NCBI RefSeq assembly: GCF_902859705.1
Contig: NZ_CADIJO010000010.1
Span: forward strand, 170,997-234,996
DNA length: 64,000 nucleotides
Source: Achromobacter deleyi
GTDB taxonomy: Bacteria; Pseudomonadota; Gammaproteobacteria; Burkholderiales; Burkholderiaceae_B
Direction of reading: 5' to 3'
Each line of letters starts with the position of its first letter. The first letter of the stretch is position 1. Below the pieces are notes generated by a model. The model did not search any database. It was not told the DNA's origin and was given only the letters and a program-made list of their open reading frames with translations. Position numbers and translations under genes: made by a program. Below are positions 61,836 through 64,000 of the stretch, in pieces.

Positions 61836-63182
61836 TTAGTTTTCTGTAATGTCGCCGTCGGCAATGGAAAAGCCGATGGTCGTCACCCCGCCTTCCGAGC
61901 GGGCAAACGGCCGGCCGCCGTGCATGCGGGCAATGGCGGCCACGATAGCCAGGCCCAGGCCGTGGTGGTTCGAATCGAAAGGCCGCGCCGCATCCATGCG
62001 ATAGAAGCGGTAGAACAGGCGCGGCAGGTGTTCCTGGCCAATCGGGTCGCCCTGGTTGCGCACGGCGATGCGGATGCCGTCGGCGTCTCGATCGATGAGC
62101 AGGTCGATGCGGGTACCGGGATGCGCATAGCGCACGGCGTTCGACAGCAGATTGGATACGGCCCGCTGCAACAATGGCCGATCCACCCTGGCTGCCGCAT
62201 CGCCAGACACCGCCAGGGACAGGTCCGCGTCCAGGGCCTCGGCCTCGTGATAGGCGGCCACCTCGGCCACGGCCTGCGCCAGGCTCTCGGTGCGGGCGCC
62301 GCGCGCCTGCGCGCCACGGTCGGCCTGCGACAGGAACAGCATGTCGTTGACGATGCCGGACAGGCGTTGCAGTTCTTCCAGGTTGGATCCCAGGATTTCC
62401 CGCAGCACGCTTTCCGGACGCTTGCCGCTGAGCGCCAGTTCGGTCTCGCCGATCAGCGTCGCCAGGGGCGTGCGCATCTCGTGCGCGACGTCGGCATTGA
62501 AGCCTTCCATCTGCACATAGGCGCGTTCCAGGCGCTGCAACACCGCGTTGAATTGATGCACCAATGGCCGGATCTCTTCGGCCTGGTGGCTTTCGTCCAG
62601 GCGCTCGCCGATACGGTCCGGTGACAGCCGCGCCGCCTGCCGACCCAGTTCATCCACGGGCGCCATGGCCCGCCGCACCAACAGCGTGCCGATGGCCGAC
62701 ACCACGATGGCGCCGGCCAATGCGCAGGCCAGCAGCGTCCAGGCCAACGCGGCGCGCAGATGCAGGTCGGACGTGATGTCCAGCACCAGTTCGGCGTTCA
62801 TCGAACCACGCGGCGAACCGGGCACCGGCAGCGTGAAGCTGATGCGCCGGTCGTGCCCCTGGCTGGCATCGCCGTCGTCCGGCATGCCGTACGCGACTTT
62901 TTCGCCGTCCAGTTCCAGCACCAGTGAAAAATCCGGCTTGCCGTAGAAGAAGTCATCCAGCTTGTGCCGCAGCGACGATGAATCACCCTTGGCCGCGTTT
63001 TCCTCGACCAGGTGCTTGATGACTTCCATCTTCTGCGTCAGCAGCGCCTCCTGGCGAATCGACAGGTTGACGTTGGTGGCCCAATAGACCACGGCGCAGA
63101 TCACCGCCAGCGCGGCGAAAGTCTGGATCGCCAGCCAGCGCGAGAGCCAGCGGCGCAATGACCGGGCACGCGGCGCGACCAT
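61836..63182 (-). CDS. Two-component sensor histidine kinase
   Basis: This 448-aa membrane kinase has two membrane helices (about 15-35 and 145-170) around a small periplasmic domain of roughly 110 residues. HAMP (RRAMAPVDELGRQAARLSPD near residue 175) is followed by the dimerisation helix with phospho-acceptor His in NADVAHEMRTPLATLIGETE near residue 230. The ATPase domain has an N-box NLLSNAVRYAHPG near residue 340 and G-box GLGLAIVAAIARMHGG near residue 403. Similarity in length and layout to heavy-metal sensors (CusS/IrlS) is noted, but the signal is unknown. Its ATG shares one base with the regulator stop (TGATG). Confidence 0.94.
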   Translation of the reverse strand: MVAPRARSLRRWLSRWLAIQTFAALAVICAVVYWATNVNLSIRQEALLTQKMEVIKHLVEENAAKGDSSSLRHKLDDFFYGKPDFSLVLELDGEKVAYGMPDDGDASQGHDRRISFTLPVPGSPRGSMNAELVLDITSDLHLRAALAWTLLACALAGAIVVSAIGTLLVRRAMAPVDELGRQAARLSPDRIGERLDESHQAEEIRPLVHQFNAVLQRLERAYVQMEGFNADVAHEMRTPLATLIGETELALSGKRPESVLREILGSNLEELQRLSGIVNDMLFLSQADRGAQARGARTESLAQAVAEVAAYHEAEALDADLSLAVSGDAAARVDRPLLQRAVSNLLSNAVRYAHPGTRIDLLIDRDADGIRIAVRNQGDPIGQEHLPRLFYRFYRMDAARPFDSNHHGLGLAIVAAIARMHGGRPFARSEGGVTTIGFSIADGDITEN

Positions 63183-63871
63183 CAGTCTTCCCGCACTTCC
63201 AGCACGTAGCCCATGCCGCGCACCGTGTGCAGGAGCTTTTTCTCGAAGGGATCGTCGACCTTGCCGCGCAAGCGCCGCACCGCCACCTCGACCACATTGG
63301 TATTGCTGTTGAAGTTGATGTCCCAGACCTGTTCGGCCAGTTCCAGGCGCGACAGCACTTCGCCCTGCTTGCGCATCAGCAGCGCCAGCAAGGTGAATTC
63401 CTTGGCGGTCAGGTCCAGCCGCGTGCCGGCGCGGTAGGCGCGGCGGCGCAGCAGATCCAGTTCCAGGTCGCCGATGCGCAGCACGTTCTGGCCCCCGGCC
63501 TCGGCCACGTTGTGGCCGCTGCGGCGCCCCAGCGCCAGCACCCGCGCCAGCAGCTCGGACAACGCAAAGGGCTTGGCCAGGTAGTCGTCGGCGCCGTCGC
63601 GCAGGCCCTTGACGCGGTCTTCCAGCTTGTCGCGCGCGGTCAGCATCAGGACCGGCACGCGGTCGGTCTTGCGCAGTTCGTGCAGCACGGCAAAGCCGTC
63701 CATGCCAGGCAGCATCACGTCCAGCAGGATCAGGTCGTACTGGCTTTCGCGGGCCAGGTGCAGGCCGCTGACGCCGTCCATGGCCACGTCGACCACGTAG
63801 TTATGCTCGGTCAATGCCCGGCGCAGGTACTCGGCGAGTTTCTTCTCGTCTTCAATAACCAGTATTTTCAT
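63182..63871 (-). CDS. OmpR/PhoB-family response regulator
   Basis: This 229-aa regulator begins MKILVIEDEKKLAEYLRRAL (acidic pocket Glu8/Asp9), with phospho-Asp51 in YDLILLDVMLPGMDG and Lys101 in YLAKPFALSELLAR. The C-terminal winged helix has LDLTAKEFTLLALLMRKQGE near residue 150 and VEVAVRRLRGKVDDPFEKKL near residue 196. CopR/IrlR-like by length and sequence. It is the first gene of a pair with the kinase. Target genes are not evident in the window. Confidence 0.95.
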   Translation of the reverse strand: MKILVIEDEKKLAEYLRRALTEHNYVVDVAMDGVSGLHLARESQYDLILLDVMLPGMDGFAVLHELRKTDRVPVLMLTARDKLEDRVKGLRDGADDYLAKPFALSELLARVLALGRRSGHNVAEAGGQNVLRIGDLELDLLRRRAYRAGTRLDLTAKEFTLLALLMRKQGEVLSRLELAEQVWDINFNSNTNVVEVAVRRLRGKVDDPFEKKLLHTVRGMGYVLEVRED

Positions 63872-63919
63872 GGGGCCCCGGGATGAAAAAAGGGAACAAC
63901 CGCAACACGCCGACGCCCT

Positions 63920-63950
63920 ATTCTACGGTCGCGGCGCCGGCCCATGGCAA
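63920..63950 (-). promoter_or_regulatory. Probable promoter of the two-component operon
   Basis: On the minus strand TTGCCA (63950-63945) and TAGAAT (63925-63920) each match the sigma-70 consensus in 5 of 6 bases. The spacer is 19 bp, long for a strong promoter, which often means activator dependence. The -10 lies 49 bp before the regulator ATG. Confidence 0.45.
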
Positions 63951-64000
63951 GCGCCGCCCTGGCGCGACGGCGCGGGACGGCGGCGGCAGGGCGGCCCGCG

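Overview
The window is GC-rich, densely coding bacterial DNA with strong G/C third-position bias and short gaps. The gene set points to a betaproteobacterium of the Alcaligenaceae (Achromobacter/Bordetella-like): a Bug-type substrate-binding protein beside M20 hydrolase and LysR genes, tandem SfnB-like flavoproteins, a Csu-type fimbrial operon, a hut cluster and a Gcr-type 'site-specific recombinase' membrane protein. The genus is inference from gene content. I found no rRNA, tRNA, CRISPR array, insertion sequence or phage gene.

Region by region. (1) 1-16.3 kb is a sulfur-scavenging island. On the minus strand: a MetQ-like binding protein, ssuE-ssuA-ssuD-ssuC and an acyl-CoA-dehydrogenase-fold flavoprotein cut by the left edge. 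A 1.06-kb non-coding stretch rich in inverted repeats follows, then an NtaA/DszA-type monooxygenase and two SfnB-like genes. A divergent plus-strand operon encodes a ferritin-fold protein and a peptide-type ABC importer with fused ATPases. (2) 16.5-17 kb: a UspA protein behind a C11 tract. (3) 17-25.8 kb: the most novel part. It holds a 2Fe-2S/FAD reductase, a GlcG-like protein, an aldehyde dehydrogenase, an unassigned transporter, a TauE/SafE exporter, a GntR regulator, and a heme-oxygenase-like di-iron protein (HDO) with two 2Fe-2S ferredoxins, an orphan 111-aa protein and a 72-aa protein. GTATAC-centred sites lie before four of its transcription units, two of them sharing an identical 14-mer. 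(4) 26-32 kb: DUF2809 protein, sulfite dehydrogenase SorAB, an MFS exporter with an extra C-terminal domain, and the Gcr-like protein. (5) 32-36 kb: phosphoribosyltransferase, M20 amidohydrolase, Bug protein, LysR. (6) 36-40.8 kb: four-gene Csu-type fimbrial operon. (7) 41-44.4 kb: DHA2-type MFS pump and a chemoreceptor. (8) 44.5-52 kb: histidine utilisation (hutU-permease-hutH-hutI and hutC-hutD). (9) 52-56.5 kb: L-rhamnonate-type sugar-acid catabolism (LysR, SDR, MFS, dehydratase). (10) 56.5-58 kb: frmR-frmA formaldehyde detoxification. (11) 58-64 kb: surface 5'-nucleotidase lipoprotein, lone glycosyltransferase, small periplasmic protein and an OmpR-type two-component pair.

How the parts connect. 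Sulfonates and other organosulfur compounds imported in region 1 would be cleaved by FMNH2-dependent monooxygenases fed by SsuE, releasing sulfite. TauE/SafE (export) and SorAB (oxidation to sulfate) would handle surplus sulfite. Region 3 reads as a GntR-controlled, multi-component oxygenase pathway: reductase to ferredoxins to HDO, with the aldehyde product removed by the dehydrogenase. Its substrate cannot be read from sequence, and it is the best candidate here for an undescribed system.
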